A stretch of DNA of 64,000 nt, from contig JAEILZ010000007.1 of assembly GCA_018873225.1 (NCBI GenBank), positions 186,001 to 250,000 on the forward strand, written 5' to 3'. Source of the DNA: [Phialemoniopsis] sp. UDSM-2020 (Eukaryota; Ascomycota; Sordariomycetes; Thyridiales; Thyridiaceae). The translations under genes and the position numbers were made by a program. Within the stretch, counting starts at the first letter, position 1; every line of letters begins with the position of its first letter. Shown here piece by piece: positions 44,366 to 55,921 of this stretch. Below the pieces are notes generated by a model. That model was not told where the DNA came from and did not search any database. It saw nothing but the letters and a program-made list of their open reading frames with translations.

Positions 44366-45350
44366 GATAGTTGAGGATCCAGAACCCAACAGGATTAGTG
44401 TGATAAGTTGAAGCTATAATACAAGTTTCACAATTGAGTGGGAAGCTGAAAAGACTTATGGAACGTCTTTGTGCCGGACGCCGATCCGAAGTCGGGGTCA
44501 CCTGGGGGTGAGTAGCCCGCCGTGAACTAGAAGATAATTATGGTGCAGACATGGTGCACTTTAAAGCTGGTACAATACCAAGACAGTAGTGCCATATGTG
44601 GACTGCATCTCACAAGTCGTCCGAATGTTGCTAATCAGTCAAGCGGTACTCAATTGACCTGTCGAGTCCATAATCTACCAATCAAAATGCTCTCGTCGGT
44701 ACTTCGGGCGACTCACAAAAGGGATGGACCGCACCAAGTGACTAGTCCTTGAGATCATGACTTGAAGCCAGAGTAACGTACCAATGAGAGCTATTTCTAC
44801 GGGCCTTCGGCACTTCGTATCCCAGCCCTCTAGGACTATGTGGAACCACAACCATCCATAGCTCACGAGTGTCCCATTTTCCTGCACTTCAGTTCTTCTC
44901 GTCTAGCACTTTCAAAGATCGCTCTCATTGATGGAATAAGATATTCCTGCTCTTCGTGGATACCTAATTAAAGTCGCTAGTAACTGGCAGCCTGCTGGTG
45001 CTAGTCGAGACAGCAGACGGATGATCAAAGCCGGCTTGTTGGGAACTGGGGAAGGTAAGGATAGAGTCCACCACGCTAGGGTGGAGATTCTGGGGCTCCC
45101 ATGGTCTGGGGACCTATCATGGGGTGACAAGCCCTTGATCTGGGGGTAGCTCGGAGACCACGGCATGCCTGTGCCTAGCTAGCCTCTGCTGACCTTTCTT
45201 GTCTCTGCAAAATTTGGTAGAAACATAAAATGCTACCATCTCCGTGACTCTACGCTCATGTTGTTTCTCAAGGGAATCATCGTCAAAATCACGTACAGTA
45301 ACGCTACAAAGTTGTACAACCTACGACCAGAGTCCTTGTAATTATTCGAT
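44366..45350. promoter_or_regulatory. Divergent promoter of the 2-hydroxyacid dehydrogenase and MFS genes
   Basis: 985 bp between two oppositely transcribed start codons with no supported frame inside. It must hold both promoters. No TATA box or repeated site stands out. Confidence 0.5.
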
Positions 45351-46876
45351 ATGGTTGACTGGTACACACTTGCCATCGCCCTCTTCACGGGCATCGGAAC
45401 CCTGCTGTATGGCTTCGACACGGGCATCGCCACAACGACCATAGCCCATGACAGCTGGATCGAGTACATGGGCCACCCTTCCAATGGCTTGACTGGAGCA
45501 GTTGTAGCCATCTACGTGAGTTGTCACCCGCCTTCTCCGCAAGACCAGGTCGATTCTGACATACTCTCCTCGCCCAGGTTGCTGGCGAGGCGGTTGGAGC
45601 TCTCCTGCAGACGGCTTTGGCAGATAAGATCGGCCGCATCCGCTTCATGCAACTCATGTGCCTCATTGTCACCATCGGTACTGCCATTCAAACCGGATCG
45701 GTGAACATCGGCATGTTCCTTGCCGGCCGAGTCATCGCCGGCATCGCCGTGGGTGGAATGGTGGGCATCGTTCCGACATATCTCTCCGAGATCAGCCGTC
45801 CGGAGAGTCGCGGACTGATCGGTGGCATATCCGGCGCCGGCATCTCTTGTGGCGTAATGATATCCAACTGGGTGGGCTTTGCCTGCTCCTATGCGCCCTA
45901 TGGCCCGCTCCAGTGGCGACTTCCCCTGGGCCTTCAAATTCCTTGGGGTGTCATCATGTTCATTGGGCTTGCCACCTTTATGCCCGACTCCCCTCGAGGA
46001 CTTTTGCGCCACGGAAAGATCGACAAGGCTCGTCAGGAGTTCAAACGCATTCGGCGGGGTTACGAGCCCCATGTCGTCGAGGAGGAGTTCCTACAGATGA
46101 AGGCGCAGATCGAATACGAAAAGGAGCGTGAGGTCGGCTCGTACAGGGAGATCATTCGCCTGTTCCGTCGCCGTGTCTTGGTCTCGATCGGCGTCCAGAC
46201 GATGACGAGCCTGACTGGCGTGAACGTGATCCAGTATTTCCAGACCCGGCTTTATAACGGACTCGGCATCCCCCCTCGTCAGGTTCTGGCCCTGGCAGGT
46301 GTGTACGGTACCTGCGGGTTTCTGTCCAACTGCTTGGCGATCAAATACCTGCTGGATCGCTGGGGCCGCCGGAACATGATGCTCACAGGCCTGGTGTGCT
46401 GTATCACCATCGAGATCTACGCGGCTGTGATGCAACGCGAGTTCCAAAACACAGACAACAAGGTTGGAAAAGGGTTTGCGATCCTCGGCATCTACTTGTT
46501 TGTGGTCACATACTATGCTTTCATTAATAGCACGACCTGGATCTATGGCGCCGAAGTCCTACCCGTCGCATTACGGTCCAAGGTCATGGGAGTCGCGAGC
46601 GCCAGTCATTTTGTGGTCAACGTCGCCGTCACCGAGGCCGGGCCTTCTGCATTGGCCACGATCAAGGAGAATTACTATTATGTTTTTGTTGGGTGTACAG
46701 TCATTTTCTTGGTTCTCGGCTACTTTTACTTCGAAGAGACCAAGAACAAAACCCTGGAAGAGATTGCAGCTGCTTTCGGAGACAGGGCAGTCCTCCCCGA
46801 TGAGACGACGCCGGACAAGAAGGACTTGGCACCACCAAGAGAGGACGAGGCTTGGGTTGAGAAAGACACTGCTTGA
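45351..46876 (+). CDS. Sugar-porter family MFS transporter
   Basis: Imports a sugar or related small carbon compound by proton symport across the plasma membrane. 487 residues from exons 45351-45515 and 45578-46876, phase 0, 62-bp intron. Family marks: YGFDTGIATTTI in helix 1, ADKIGRIRFMQLM (loop 2-3), PTYLSEISRPESRG (PESRG signature), FMPDSPRGLLRHGKIDKARQ, a second-half LLDRWGRRNMM (GRR motif), WIYGAEVLPVALRSKVMGV, and C-terminal YFYFEETKNKTLEEIAAAFG. The N-terminus before helix 1 is very short (about ten residues), but the first ATG fits. Substrate cannot be read from sequence; relatives include quinate, lactose/cellodextrin and hexose permeases. Divergent from the hydroxyacid dehydrogenase and convergent with an FAD monooxygenase, so possibly part of a small catabolic group. 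Confidence 0.93.
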
Positions 46877-47152
46877 GACTGATCCACTTGGGGATGGTGA
46901 GGGCGGTTCAACAGCCAATTAAAGGTCAGATTTGTACCAACTTCAGGTTATGCAAAAAGTCTGGCTTGGTGTGTGCAAAGGCAAGCTACTTTGTTAAACA
47001 TAATGAGATCCTGGCCGATACAATGCCCATGGTGAACTGATGTATTACATACGACCTTCAGATTAACTTCTCAAATCAATACTGATACAAAGCTTGATGT
47101 ACAGTTTAGACAGGGGCAATTTCGTTCTCGCCCGAACCTGTCGGCAACAGAT

Positions 47153-48415
47153 TTACTCCTTCTTAATGGCAGATTTGAGCCCGAAGTAATCAGGATAAAG
47201 TAATTCCGACGTCTCCTCGGCGCGGGAAGGCGCAGCGAACGACCATCTAGCCATGACGGACGATGCGAAGTGAAGCAGGCTCACTCCCCAACTCGACTGC
47301 GGAAAGAAGAGCCTGAATCGGGTCGTCCCGATATTCTGCTTCTCCCAGACGGATGGTCGTAACAGGCGCTCATACTCCTTGGCCGCCTTCTCGACGTCGA
47401 CTGCTTCGGGCTTGTTTCCGGTCTCCTGGAGTTGCTTGGACAGTTCGCCGGTGAGGAGGTAAGCTCCGATCAGAGCGGACGTTGTACCGCCGCCTTTGCC
47501 AACAGGAGACGGGCAGTGAGCCGCGTCTCCGAGAAGCACGACACGCCCTTTGGACCATGAACCCTCGGGCAGTCGGATCTGTGTGAGGTGCTGGTCGAAA
47601 AGGTCATCGGCCTCAGGCGACTCCTGGAGGTCTCGCATGAACCTGTCCGCCTGAGCACCCACGGTGCCCTTGAACAGTTTTGCCCACGCAACTTTGCGCT
47701 CTTGCAGTGTCTTGGCTGCATCAATGTCGCCACAGCCCCCACGGGTAGCGAGGTAGACTCTGATGTTCTCCTCTTTGTCCTTGCGTGTCATGATGGCCTT
47801 GCCGCCGGGCAGATGGCATATGGTCCAGTCCTTAGGGTCGCCCTCTTGCGCCGGGGCCGTGAAGTAGGCCATGTGCATTCCCAGGTCGAAGCGTGGGTCG
47901 GGGAAGGACGGTCCGAGCATCATTTTGCGTGTCGATGAACCGATGCCGTCGGCGCCGACGACCATGTCGTAACTCTCCTTGCTGCCGTTGGCGAAGGTGA
48001 CGTGCACCTTTCTTTCGTCTTGGGTGAAGTCCTGGATGTGGTCCCCAAATACGTAGTTGACACCTTGAAGGTCCTTCGTCTTGTTGTACAGTATGTTGAC
48101 GACATCGCCCCGCATGACCTCGAGCTCGTTCGTCATGCCGATGCTGTGCTCGGCTGGGAAGTAGGCCTTGCTCTGCCCGGCCGTGTCGACAAGGCGCGCA
48201 CCGGGCTCCTTGGTTGCGAAGGCGCGCAGTTCGTTCTCGATGCCCATCAGCCTGGCGATGGGCAACCCTTGCCCAAAGAAGTCGAGCTGCTGACCGGTTG
48301 TTCGCAGGCTCGGACTCCTCTCGACAACGGTCGTAGTGCAGCCGATCCGGGAGAGCCAGAAGGCCAGGGCTGGCCCGCCGATTCCGGCGCCCGCAATCAG
48401 GACCTTGAGAGGCAT
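47153..48415 (-). CDS. FAD-dependent monooxygenase (group A, TetX/salicylate hydroxylase-like)
   Basis: 420 residues, single exon, start at MPLKVLIAGAG. The frame is open upstream but that part is not protein-like. FAD/NAD(P)H-dependent hydroxylase with the expected three landmarks: Rossmann GAGIGGPALAFWLSRIGCT at residue 8, the DG motif MVVGADGIGSSTRKM and the FAD ribityl-binding GRVVLLGDAAHCPSPVGKGG. The C-terminal region (FFPQSSWGVSLLHFASSVMA) is somewhat hydrophobic. Its substrate is probably aromatic or polycyclic, but cannot be fixed. In fungi such enzymes serve catabolism, detoxification and secondary metabolism. No polyketide synthase or peptide synthetase is in the window, which argues for a catabolic or detoxifying use next to the MFS and hydroxyacid dehydrogenase genes. 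It is 276 bp from the MFS stop, convergent. Confidence 0.9.
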   Translation of the reverse strand: MPLKVLIAGAGIGGPALAFWLSRIGCTTTVVERSPSLRTTGQQLDFFGQGLPIARLMGIENELRAFATKEPGARLVDTAGQSKAYFPAEHSIGMTNELEVMRGDVVNILYNKTKDLQGVNYVFGDHIQDFTQDERKVHVTFANGSKESYDMVVGADGIGSSTRKMMLGPSFPDPRFDLGMHMAYFTAPAQEGDPKDWTICHLPGGKAIMTRKDKEENIRVYLATRGGCGDIDAAKTLQERKVAWAKLFKGTVGAQADRFMRDLQESPEADDLFDQHLTQIRLPEGSWSKGRVVLLGDAAHCPSPVGKGGGTTSALIGAYLLTGELSKQLQETGNKPEAVDVEKAAKEYERLLRPSVWEKQNIGTTRFRLFFPQSSWGVSLLHFASSVMARWSFAAPSRAEETSELLYPDYFGLKSAIKKE

Positions 48416-49048
48416 GGTAGTACTCCGTCGATGGCGGCTTGGCTTGATTAAATCTATGGCGACTATAAGCAGAGCTGGAAGTGTTCGGTAGAGGTTGTTG
48501 CTTGGCCATAGCTCCAGAAAAGGATGGGACGGACAGCTCCAAAGATTTTGGCATGTTCTGCATTTATACATTCGGCTGCCCGAGCTTCCCTGACGACGAT
48601 ATTCGAAATCCCTGCTCCATGTATGGTCAACGCGCGTACAAACTCGTACATCGGCCGAGAGGAACGGCAATGTCAATAAAGCGGGCACTAACAACGGCGC
48701 GCACGGCGTCATTTAGTCTTGGTCGACGGTCGAGACGGGCCGGCGAATCCGGTCAATTGTGGGAATTCGCCGCGCTTATCGCCGCTCATCGCCGCCCGCA
48801 AGTTTTGACACTACCTACGTGCCTGCTAACAATCATGGTGTACGATAGATGTGCTAATCGTGCAATCCAAAGCTTGTGAGCTGAGTGACTTCGAGCATGA
48901 TTCCTCTCGTAACTTGTAAATGGCTCTACTATTAGGACGGAGATATTACTATGTCCTATATGAACAAGATCCCTATGTGCATTATCTTATTATTCGTGCT
49001 TTTGTGCTTGCATTATATGGTACATGTAGGCCTCTTTCTCGAGTGTGA
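48416..49048. other. Spacer upstream of the FAD monooxygenase
   Basis: Holds the monooxygenase promoter (leftward) and the 3' end of the phosphatase transcript. The frame continues open into the leader but lacks protein character there. GCCGC/CGCCG runs occur near 48770-48800. No gene is supported. Confidence 0.4.
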
Positions 49049-50473
49049 TCACTTTGATCCATAAATCGCCAAGGTGTCTGTTGAGTTGTCATACTTGACG
49101 CCGCACTTGTCCGAGAACCCAGAGAACAGCTCGGCCCTCGTCCGCAGGTACTCCTCGAACCCCTGCCTCGAGCAGCTCTGGCCGGGCCCGTCGCCGCACG
49201 CCGGCAGCTCCTGCGGCGCGTTGTTGACGAGCACGCGGTAGTACTCGCCATCGGCGAAGCCGTAGCTCTTTTGGCAGTCGAGCCGCTCGACGGCGATGTT
49301 GCTGAGGAAGGGCAGGATGTGCGAGCTCTTCCAGGCGCGGCGCGGGTTGACGCGGTCCAGCGGCATGGTGTCGTTGATGCGGGCCTCGGCGAGCGCCCCG
49401 TCGAACTCGGAGTTGTTGAACAGGCCCATGGCGACGAGGACCATGGGCGGCAGCTCGCGGTGGGTGAAGCTGACGTAGACGTCTTCTTCTTTTGTCTTGC
49501 TGCTGCTACTGCTGTCATTGGAAGCTTTGTCGTTCTGCGCGGTGGAGAACAAGAGACTGGCCGTGGCATTGAGCCAGGGCAGGCCGACGACGCCGCTGAT
49601 GGGGTTGCCGTAGCCCGAGTTGTAGTGGTATTGCACGTCGGCCGAGTACTCCCACTGCAGCCACTCGTCGGGCGAGAAGAGGTCCGGGTCGCAGAAGCGC
49701 GAGCTGCCGCGCACGACCGTCTCGTAGCCGCACAGCTCCATCATGCCGTACACGTCGTCGGCGGTGAAGTTGAAGCCGCCGGACGCGAGCGAGTTGAGGC
49801 GCGCGGCGATCGGCGCGGTGAACTTTGTCACGTACTCGTCGGACTGGTCGGAGCCGGCGCTGGACGAGTAGGCCGGGCAGCTCTTGTAGGGGGTCAGGCT
49901 GTCGGCGCCGGCCTCCTCGGACTCGTAGATGGTGGTGACGTTGATGGGCTGGTCGTCGTCGACGGCAAAGGAGCGGGCGAGGGCCTGGGCCGACTTGACG
50001 GTGCGCTCGGCGGAGGAGGTCCAGACCTGCGAGGGGACCTTGAGGTCCGGGTAGCGGAAGGACAGGCTCACGCCGAGCTGTGCGGCCTCGAGGCGGCCGA
50101 CGCGGGTGAGCAGTTCCACATCCTTGTCGGAGAAGGGGGGCTTCCAGCCGGCCAGGAAGTCGAGCGAAGGGATTTTGGCCCAGTCGGCGGTCGTGTTCTC
50201 GAGCTTGGAGATGAACGGCTCGATGTACTCCTCGTAGTCGTAGTCGTTGGCGTAGATGGCGGCGTGGCGGACGAGGTAGGCGGCGCGTACCGGGGAGCAG
50301 CCGCGAGGGGGCTCGGGGGAGGGCGAATCTCCAGGCTCAAAGTAGGGAGCTACACCAGCGAGATGCTCCAGAGGGTTAAAGGAGTAGGTCGAGTACAGCG
50401 GCGTCAGCGCTGCGGCAGGAGCCACGACGGCTGCGGCGGCAATCAGGGCGAGCATGTTGGAAGAACGCGACAT
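49049..50473 (-). CDS. Secreted histidine acid phosphatase-like protein with atypical active-site motif
   Basis: 474 residues, one exon, signal peptide at the N-terminus (MLALIAAAAVVAPAAA). The histidine phosphatase (branch 2) fold is supported by an N-terminal YLVRHAAIYANDYDYEEYI and a later YVSFTHRELPPMVLVAMGLF, plus several cysteines and N-glycosylation sequons as in phytases. Classical members have RHGxRxP and HD at these places. Here they read RHAAIYA and HRE (His near 338). The phospho-accepting RH is kept but the downstream RxP arginine is missing, and the acid is Glu two residues on. I recognise RHAAIYA as a recurrent fungal variant, so it may be an active subfamily with a different substrate. 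Likely extracellular. A 412-codon antisense frame over this gene is a GC-bias shadow. Confidence 0.9.
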   Translation of the reverse strand: MSRSSNMLALIAAAAVVAPAAALTPLYSTYSFNPLEHLAGVAPYFEPGDSPSPEPPRGCSPVRAAYLVRHAAIYANDYDYEEYIEPFISKLENTTADWAKIPSLDFLAGWKPPFSDKDVELLTRVGRLEAAQLGVSLSFRYPDLKVPSQVWTSSAERTVKSAQALARSFAVDDDQPINVTTIYESEEAGADSLTPYKSCPAYSSSAGSDQSDEYVTKFTAPIAARLNSLASGGFNFTADDVYGMMELCGYETVVRGSSRFCDPDLFSPDEWLQWEYSADVQYHYNSGYGNPISGVVGLPWLNATASLLFSTAQNDKASNDSSSSSKTKEEDVYVSFTHRELPPMVLVAMGLFNNSEFDGALAEARINDTMPLDRVNPRRAWKSSHILPFLSNIAVERLDCQKSYGFADGEYYRVLVNNAPQELPACGDGPGQSCSRQGFEEYLRTRAELFSGFSDKCGVKYDNSTDTLAIYGSK

Positions 50474-51866
50474 TTCGCGCTGGTCAACGATCCGACCGAG
50501 TCAAATTGACGTGTGCTAGTGAGTAGCGAGTGACAGAAGGGTGAAGCAAGTCAGAAAGATTACAAACTACAGAGCATGGAAGGAGGGCGCGACATTTTGA
50601 TGCTTCGATTCAGGACCAGAGACTTTACCCATAACCGTCACTGACAAGCATTAGAGCTTGCTTGTGCACTAAAACAACAACGGCGCCGGGGCCCGTTGAA
50701 CCAAAGATCGAGGCCGATCGTGGATTGATGGGACATTGGGAGCTGAAGAAGTGGCCCCGCTGTCGTCATAGATGGCTTGTGCGGAACTAGCCGATCTGCC
50801 CTCCCGCAAAACCGGCTTTTGTCTCCTGCTTCACACTTATGCAGCCCGACAGTTTAACCCCCAGCTGGTTCCTCCGCTAATGCAAGGGACCTTGACTGGA
50901 TTGGCATTTTGGGACCGGGGAATAAATGAGGTAATGTTTCTTATTTGTTTCTTATTTGTATTGCTATTTGTCCGTGGGCAGGATCAACACCGACAAAATG
51001 CGTTCATTGCGTTGCATCCGTCCCACACCAGTAGCGTCACATCGTGTGCTGTCATCCAGAAGCTTGTCAAGCTTCGAGACTCAGATCCAATTTCCTCCTT
51101 GCACATCATCTCTCGGCCTCCTCCTCGCCGCGAGTTCCATGACAGCCCAGTTGTGCTCTGGTGAGTTCCAGTACGCGCACCGGCTACAGAGACCGACCTC
51201 ATGAACCTTGATGAACCGGACGACGCAGCCCCGGCTACTACGAGAAGCGCAGTACTGAAAGGCCACCCACCTGGTACAGGAGCAGGCACCCCAGCGAGTC
51301 CACGCGAATGTGCACATCTCTTCGACGACTGCGGTCTATGGCAAAGGTAAGTTGAGACTCAACGATAGTCATCAACGTGTTGTATGGCCAAGAGAAGTCT
51401 TGCATCGTCTGGTATGGCATCTTCAAGAAAATCTCCTGGCCTGCACTTTTAAGTATGGCAAACAATGGCCATTGGGCGACCACCTGCTGCTTTGTACGTA
51501 AGTCTTCTCATTGTCTAGGCCTTGGGTTGCTCCAACAGAGAACTTGTTTCACTCCATTGTGCTTTGTGCTTGAAGACATTGTCCTTTGTGTCCGATAAAG
51601 GCCATATAATGTACTTTGTTTAGAAACAACATGATTTTACAGTAAATCAACGCAGAACGAGTCTCAACAAAGACGGTTGTTCTGTATGTGCAGATGAACG
51701 GAGAAATTCGTATAAATCAAGTCGTACAGACGGTTACACGACCCTTCAAGCTATCCAACCACACAGCATCAACTCTAGATATTATATCATTATCAATATC
51801 GTAAAGTGTAGAAAGAACGAGGTCAGTCTTCATCTTGTTATCTGTATAAGAAACTTGAGAGAAATC
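50474..51866. other. 1.4-kb spacer, divergent
   Basis: Promoter region shared by the phosphatase (leftward) and the disordered basic protein (rightward). Short frames of 60-130 codons have no domain or bias, and I support none of them. The last 200 bp are AT-rich (for example around 51740-51850), consistent with a core promoter. Confidence 0.45.
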
Positions 51867-52763
51867 ATGTCCAGCCGGCATCACTCCCAAGTTCCGCACT
51901 CGGGTATGCCACCCCGGAGTTACTCTTCTACGTACGTGGCCTACGATAGTCCCGATCTCCGCTACCCGCCATCCTACCGGCCGTCGTACCCTCCGTCTGC
52001 CTCGGCATCGTACTCGTACGGATCACGCGCGGAATATGACGAGAGTTACTACGAGCCCAGCTCCGCGCAAGGTAGGCCCTCCCGGCATGCTCCCGAGATT
52101 GTTGACGACCGAGAATATTTCTACAGTGTACCCCGGCGTGACCGCCGAGACGACGAAGCATATCTCCGCCCCCCACCGGTCTCGCATTACTCGTCCTCGT
52201 CGTCAGCGTCGTCGGGATCGTCATCGAGACGCTACGCCGACGATGACGAGTCTGGGTATTACTCTCGGAGCAGTCCGGACAAAGGCAAGTCAAGCTCTCG
52301 CCATCGCGAGCGTGCACCCTCTCCTCCCGCTCCAGCTTCCTCTTCTCGGCGCAGTAAGAGACACAGTGAGACGGCTAAGCCGCCCCCGCCGGCGCCGAAG
52401 AGAACGAGCAGTCAGAAGCACAAGAAAAGCTCGACCAGCAGCCATTCCCGGCGTCCTGAGTATGAGCCTGCGCCGTCCAGGCGCGAGAAGCCGAGCAAGG
52501 ACAAGGCCAAGGGGTCAAGCAGTCGAGCAGACGCAATGACGAACGACGAGCTCAATGACGAGATCGAGCGTCTGCGGCGGAGGTTTGACCGTCTGAACCG
52601 CAAGGACGAGACCGGGGCAAGAGACCAGCAGCAGCAAAGGTACGATACAGAGCCCGCGTACGGCAGGCGACCTGCGATACCAGGTATCAAGCCGTGGGAG
52701 GGGCCCAAGTACGACTGGAAGTATTCGCACACGGAGGGCCCCGACGGCGAGGTGCTGGACTAG
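51867..52763 (+). CDS. Disordered Ser/Arg/Pro/Tyr-rich protein with C-terminal short coiled coil
   Basis: 298 residues, one exon, starting at the ATG at 51867 (the upstream in-frame codon is TTG). The N-terminal 100 residues are Tyr/Ser/Pro-rich with RYPPSYRPSYPPSASASYSY, then Ser-rich and Lys/Arg-rich stretches (SSSRRSKRHSETAKPPPPAP, HKKSSTSSHSRRPEYEPAP). A short helical segment MTNDELNDEIERLRRRFDRL and a conserved-looking tail (PAIPGIKPWEGPKYDWKYSH) end the protein. There is no signal peptide. The composition resembles RNA-binding or condensate-forming proteins and RS-like nuclear proteins, but no domain identifies it. Its basic charge suggests nucleic-acid contact (inference). Neighbours do not help. 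Confidence 0.8.
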   Translation: MSSRHHSQVPHSGMPPRSYSSTYVAYDSPDLRYPPSYRPSYPPSASASYSYGSRAEYDESYYEPSSAQGRPSRHAPEIVDDREYFYSVPRRDRRDDEAYLRPPPVSHYSSSSSASSGSSSRRYADDDESGYYSRSSPDKGKSSSRHRERAPSPPAPASSSRRSKRHSETAKPPPPAPKRTSSQKHKKSSTSSHSRRPEYEPAPSRREKPSKDKAKGSSSRADAMTNDELNDEIERLRRRFDRLNRKDETGARDQQQQRYDTEPAYGRRPAIPGIKPWEGPKYDWKYSHTEGPDGEVLD

Positions 52764-55700
52764 TCGGTGGGCATCTGGGAGTCACTGGGGCGATGATAGG
52801 TTCTGGATCGGGTAGAATATGGCTTGTTTCACATCCACAGTAGCTTGTTGGGACCAGCTGTCGCCCTCATCTACACTGTTTTCCTTTGTTGTTGGTGTTT
52901 GGGCGGGGAATGGTAGGTCTATCTACCTAGCTATGTATACGAGAATAAACGGATCTACCGGAAACAAAATATCTCATAAGTGAAATCAAACTTGAGTAAA
53001 CAATTCTAGCTTCCAAGATGTAATGCCGCGTTTCGTCACACCCGTTTGGGCAAGATGCACGGGGAAGAACGCCCTGATTGAGGTCGGCGACAAAGCCGGG
53101 AACATCGGGCGATCGCGGGGGACGATTTAGGGGGGAGAGTGGAAGGAGAGTAGAAAGTGGACGTGACCAGGGCATCTGGGGTTTAGATCTGGACGGCGGC
53201 CCCGGGAAGCGATGCGCCGGAGTGGTGGTGTCCAACCGGGCGATGCGGGATGTCAGCTAGAGCACGAGCGACGATGCTGCCAATCCAAAACAGAGCCGTG
53301 ACAATTACGGGGATGACAGGTGGACCAGAGAATAAATTTTCATGGCTTGTGACAACATTGAGCAGGTTGTCTCCGCGGAAGAGAATCCATCTTTGGCGAT
53401 TTCGACACAGAGAGAGAGCAAGCCCGAGCTTTCGCCGTTTGAAGGTAGCACCACGGGCTTTGCCAGGGCTGGTTGACCTCGCCGACAGATCTCGGCACCT
53501 AATACGTCAACAGGCACGCAAAAAGGGCGCAAAGGCTCATCATGCCTCGGGGTAAGATATGAGTAACCGAGTAGGCTATCTGGTTGACGTTTAAGCGCAC
53601 GAAGCAGATAGGCAGCATGTGAACTCGATTTATCACGATCACGGGATTTGAAGATCTGAAGCTAGCAGACTAACAAGGACCAGTATCACGGGAATCTCGA
53701 GAATGCCATTTCCCGGCGTCATGGATGGAACCCGTTCGTGGCTGCTAGACGTGGCGGCCGCCGGTGACCAGCGGGAATCAAGGGCCTGAGAAGCGACGGG
53801 CATCATTTTTTCTCGCTTTTCGCAATCCACATGACGACAATAACAGATGGGATTGAATTCTGCTGGGTTGGGGTTGTTAGGTACCTGATGAATGAGCTGC
53901 TTTCCTCCGTTTCTTTCCACCGGCACGATAAAGACCCGCGATGGAGTTACAGGTAGCCCACCCGCCCCAATTAGCGGGTTTAGGTACCTTTCAGCTAACA
54001 CACTCACTGGCGGCAGACTCCGGTCACACGTTCCGGGGGTAGCCTCAGGCCAGATGCAGGGCTTTGCGGTCTGGCCCGCCCCCGAAAGATCAGCCCATTC
54101 TTCCGGGTGGGCAGATGCTGGCCTCACTCACTGCCTCACACTCACAGTAAAAACGGAGATGGCACAAAGACGAGACGCGATGAGATTATGAAAATTATGG
54201 GGCCTCCATCTCTTTCACACTGCGCTCTCTCTCTCGCTCCGTTTTGGATCCCTGAAGACGCTGTCGCGAATTGCCATGTGTCCGGCCGGGCGGCACCCAA
54301 GACGCCGCGTCCCTTTAGGTCGTCGCCATGATGCTTGGCCGAGGAGATGGATTGAATTGAATAATGCCAATGTCAATACTTCCTCCAGACTGACTCACCC
54401 ATTGATCCCTTTTGCCCTACCGAGCTAAGCAAATTTGCCCTATCCTTGTATCGACCGTCATCCTCGACCCATCCGCGCAGCGATCACGATCCCTGATACG
54501 CGTCGAGATGCGATTGAGCGACAGAACGACAGAGCTGTGCCTGGCGCCTTATGTCATAATATGGGATCAGAGGATCTGGGGAAACGCGACGGGCACAGGT
54601 ACATCATGAATAAACATCAAAAGTAGAAAAAGATTGACGGCTGCGATAAAGCACGGCCCGTAGATCATGCTGCTCGGCTCGTTCCCATGCAGGCCATGCA
54701 ACCCCAAAGCTTCCAGTTGCTTCATTCTCAACGGCACTCGGCTGGGGGGCACTGTACTTCGTACAAGGGGGGATATTGCATCCATCTCTTGATCAAGTCG
54801 CGGCCCTGAATAATTGTACCTGTGTACTTCCGCGGCGTTGCAGGTCAATGATCGCGTCTTCTCCACCAGAGCTCTGGGAGTTTTTGGGTTGGGTCCTCGT
54901 CTCGGCTCCCTACCACTAACAGAAAACGTTGGCCGACTCAGCATTGGCTCGGTGGAAAACGGCGCAGCTTGACTGGCTGTGGGCACAAAACGGCCAGATC
55001 TGCACAATCCATTCCAGCCCTTGACTCGGCGGGTGGGACGCCGGGCGGCCGCTGACTCTTTTTGCTTGTTAGCCGCCAAGCGCTGCTGCTCATAAAGAAC
55101 TTCTATTCTCCCTCCTCATTCGCATACCGACTGGCAGATACGAGAAGATGTGAGAATGGACAGGAAAATCATGAATGTCATCGCCATGATCACATGAACA
55201 GCGACAGCATAGAGCCAAGCAAAGACAAGACGGAAGGGCAAAGAAAAAAGAGAGCGCCCCGATTATTTCTTCCAGTAACCTTTGTCTAGAACGCTAAAGC
55301 CCGGAGCTCCATCTGCCCAAGACTGACCCCTGATCGTAAGACTGCCGGCCTGAATCGTTCGTTCGCTCCTTGGTCGAACCCTGAAGTGCCCGGCGCCGTC
55401 CACCGTTACTTCTCGTAGCTGAGCCCATTCCCCATCCATCACAGGGCCATCTCCAGTATTCCCATCCCATTTGCCCATGGCGGCTAGGGCATTCCCGTGC
55501 CATTTGTGCATTTTTCTGACTGGTTTCGCATGGCTATGGGGACCGCTAGAGGCATTCCCGTATTCTTCTTACACACACATACTGCGCCCTAGCTACCCGA
55601 ATCGTCTCCGAGATGTCTGAATACGGTCGGTCCAAGGTTTATATCAAATACATGTCCCCTCTCATCTGGGTCTCCTGTTCCCCCTTCGAGGAGGCAAATA

Positions 55701-55921
55701 GACCAAACGACACGAGATTCGATATCACCACTTTCTCACAACAGACGAACAACACTGTCTAGCTACCCCGATACACTCCACACCCTGCAACAACACTCCA
55801 TCCAAACAACCGAGACATCACCACCTTCACTGCCTTTCTCCTTTCAGGCACAGACCTACAACCCAGGAACAGAAGCTAGCTGAAGATCCCCGATTACACA
55901 CACTTGACAGCCGCCCCCACA
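52764..55921. other. 3.2-kb spacer upstream of the bHLH gene
   Basis: No supported gene. Two TTAGGTACCT palindrome copies (53877-53886 and about 53980-53990) lie 103 bp apart. The last 330 bp are C/T/A-rich without ATG, the usual look of a long leader. A 170-codon minus-strand frame at 54567-55079 has no domain or bias and is not called. Long upstream regions are common for regulatory genes. Confidence 0.45.

Noticed and set aside
47047..47056. ACATACGACC, the start of fungal 5S rRNA
   Set aside because: The match ends after ten bases and the following sequence does not resemble 5S rRNA, so it is coincidence.
41255..48415. Secondary-metabolite biosynthetic cluster
   Set aside because: No polyketide synthase, peptide synthetase, terpene cyclase or DMAT synthase is present in the window.
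47153..48712. Longer FAD monooxygenase starting near 48712
   Set aside because: The upstream part has no protein-like character and would place the Rossmann motif far from the N-terminus. The ATG at 48415 fits the family.
49271..50509. 412-codon open frame on the + strand over the phosphatase gene
   Set aside because: It is antisense to a clear histidine acid phosphatase and reflects GC-rich codon use. Its Ala/Gly/Val/Arg-rich product has no domain.
54567..55079. 170-codon minus-strand frame
   Set aside because: No recognisable domain, and the only hydrophobic stretch is at the very end. Neither neighbour nor promoter signals support it.
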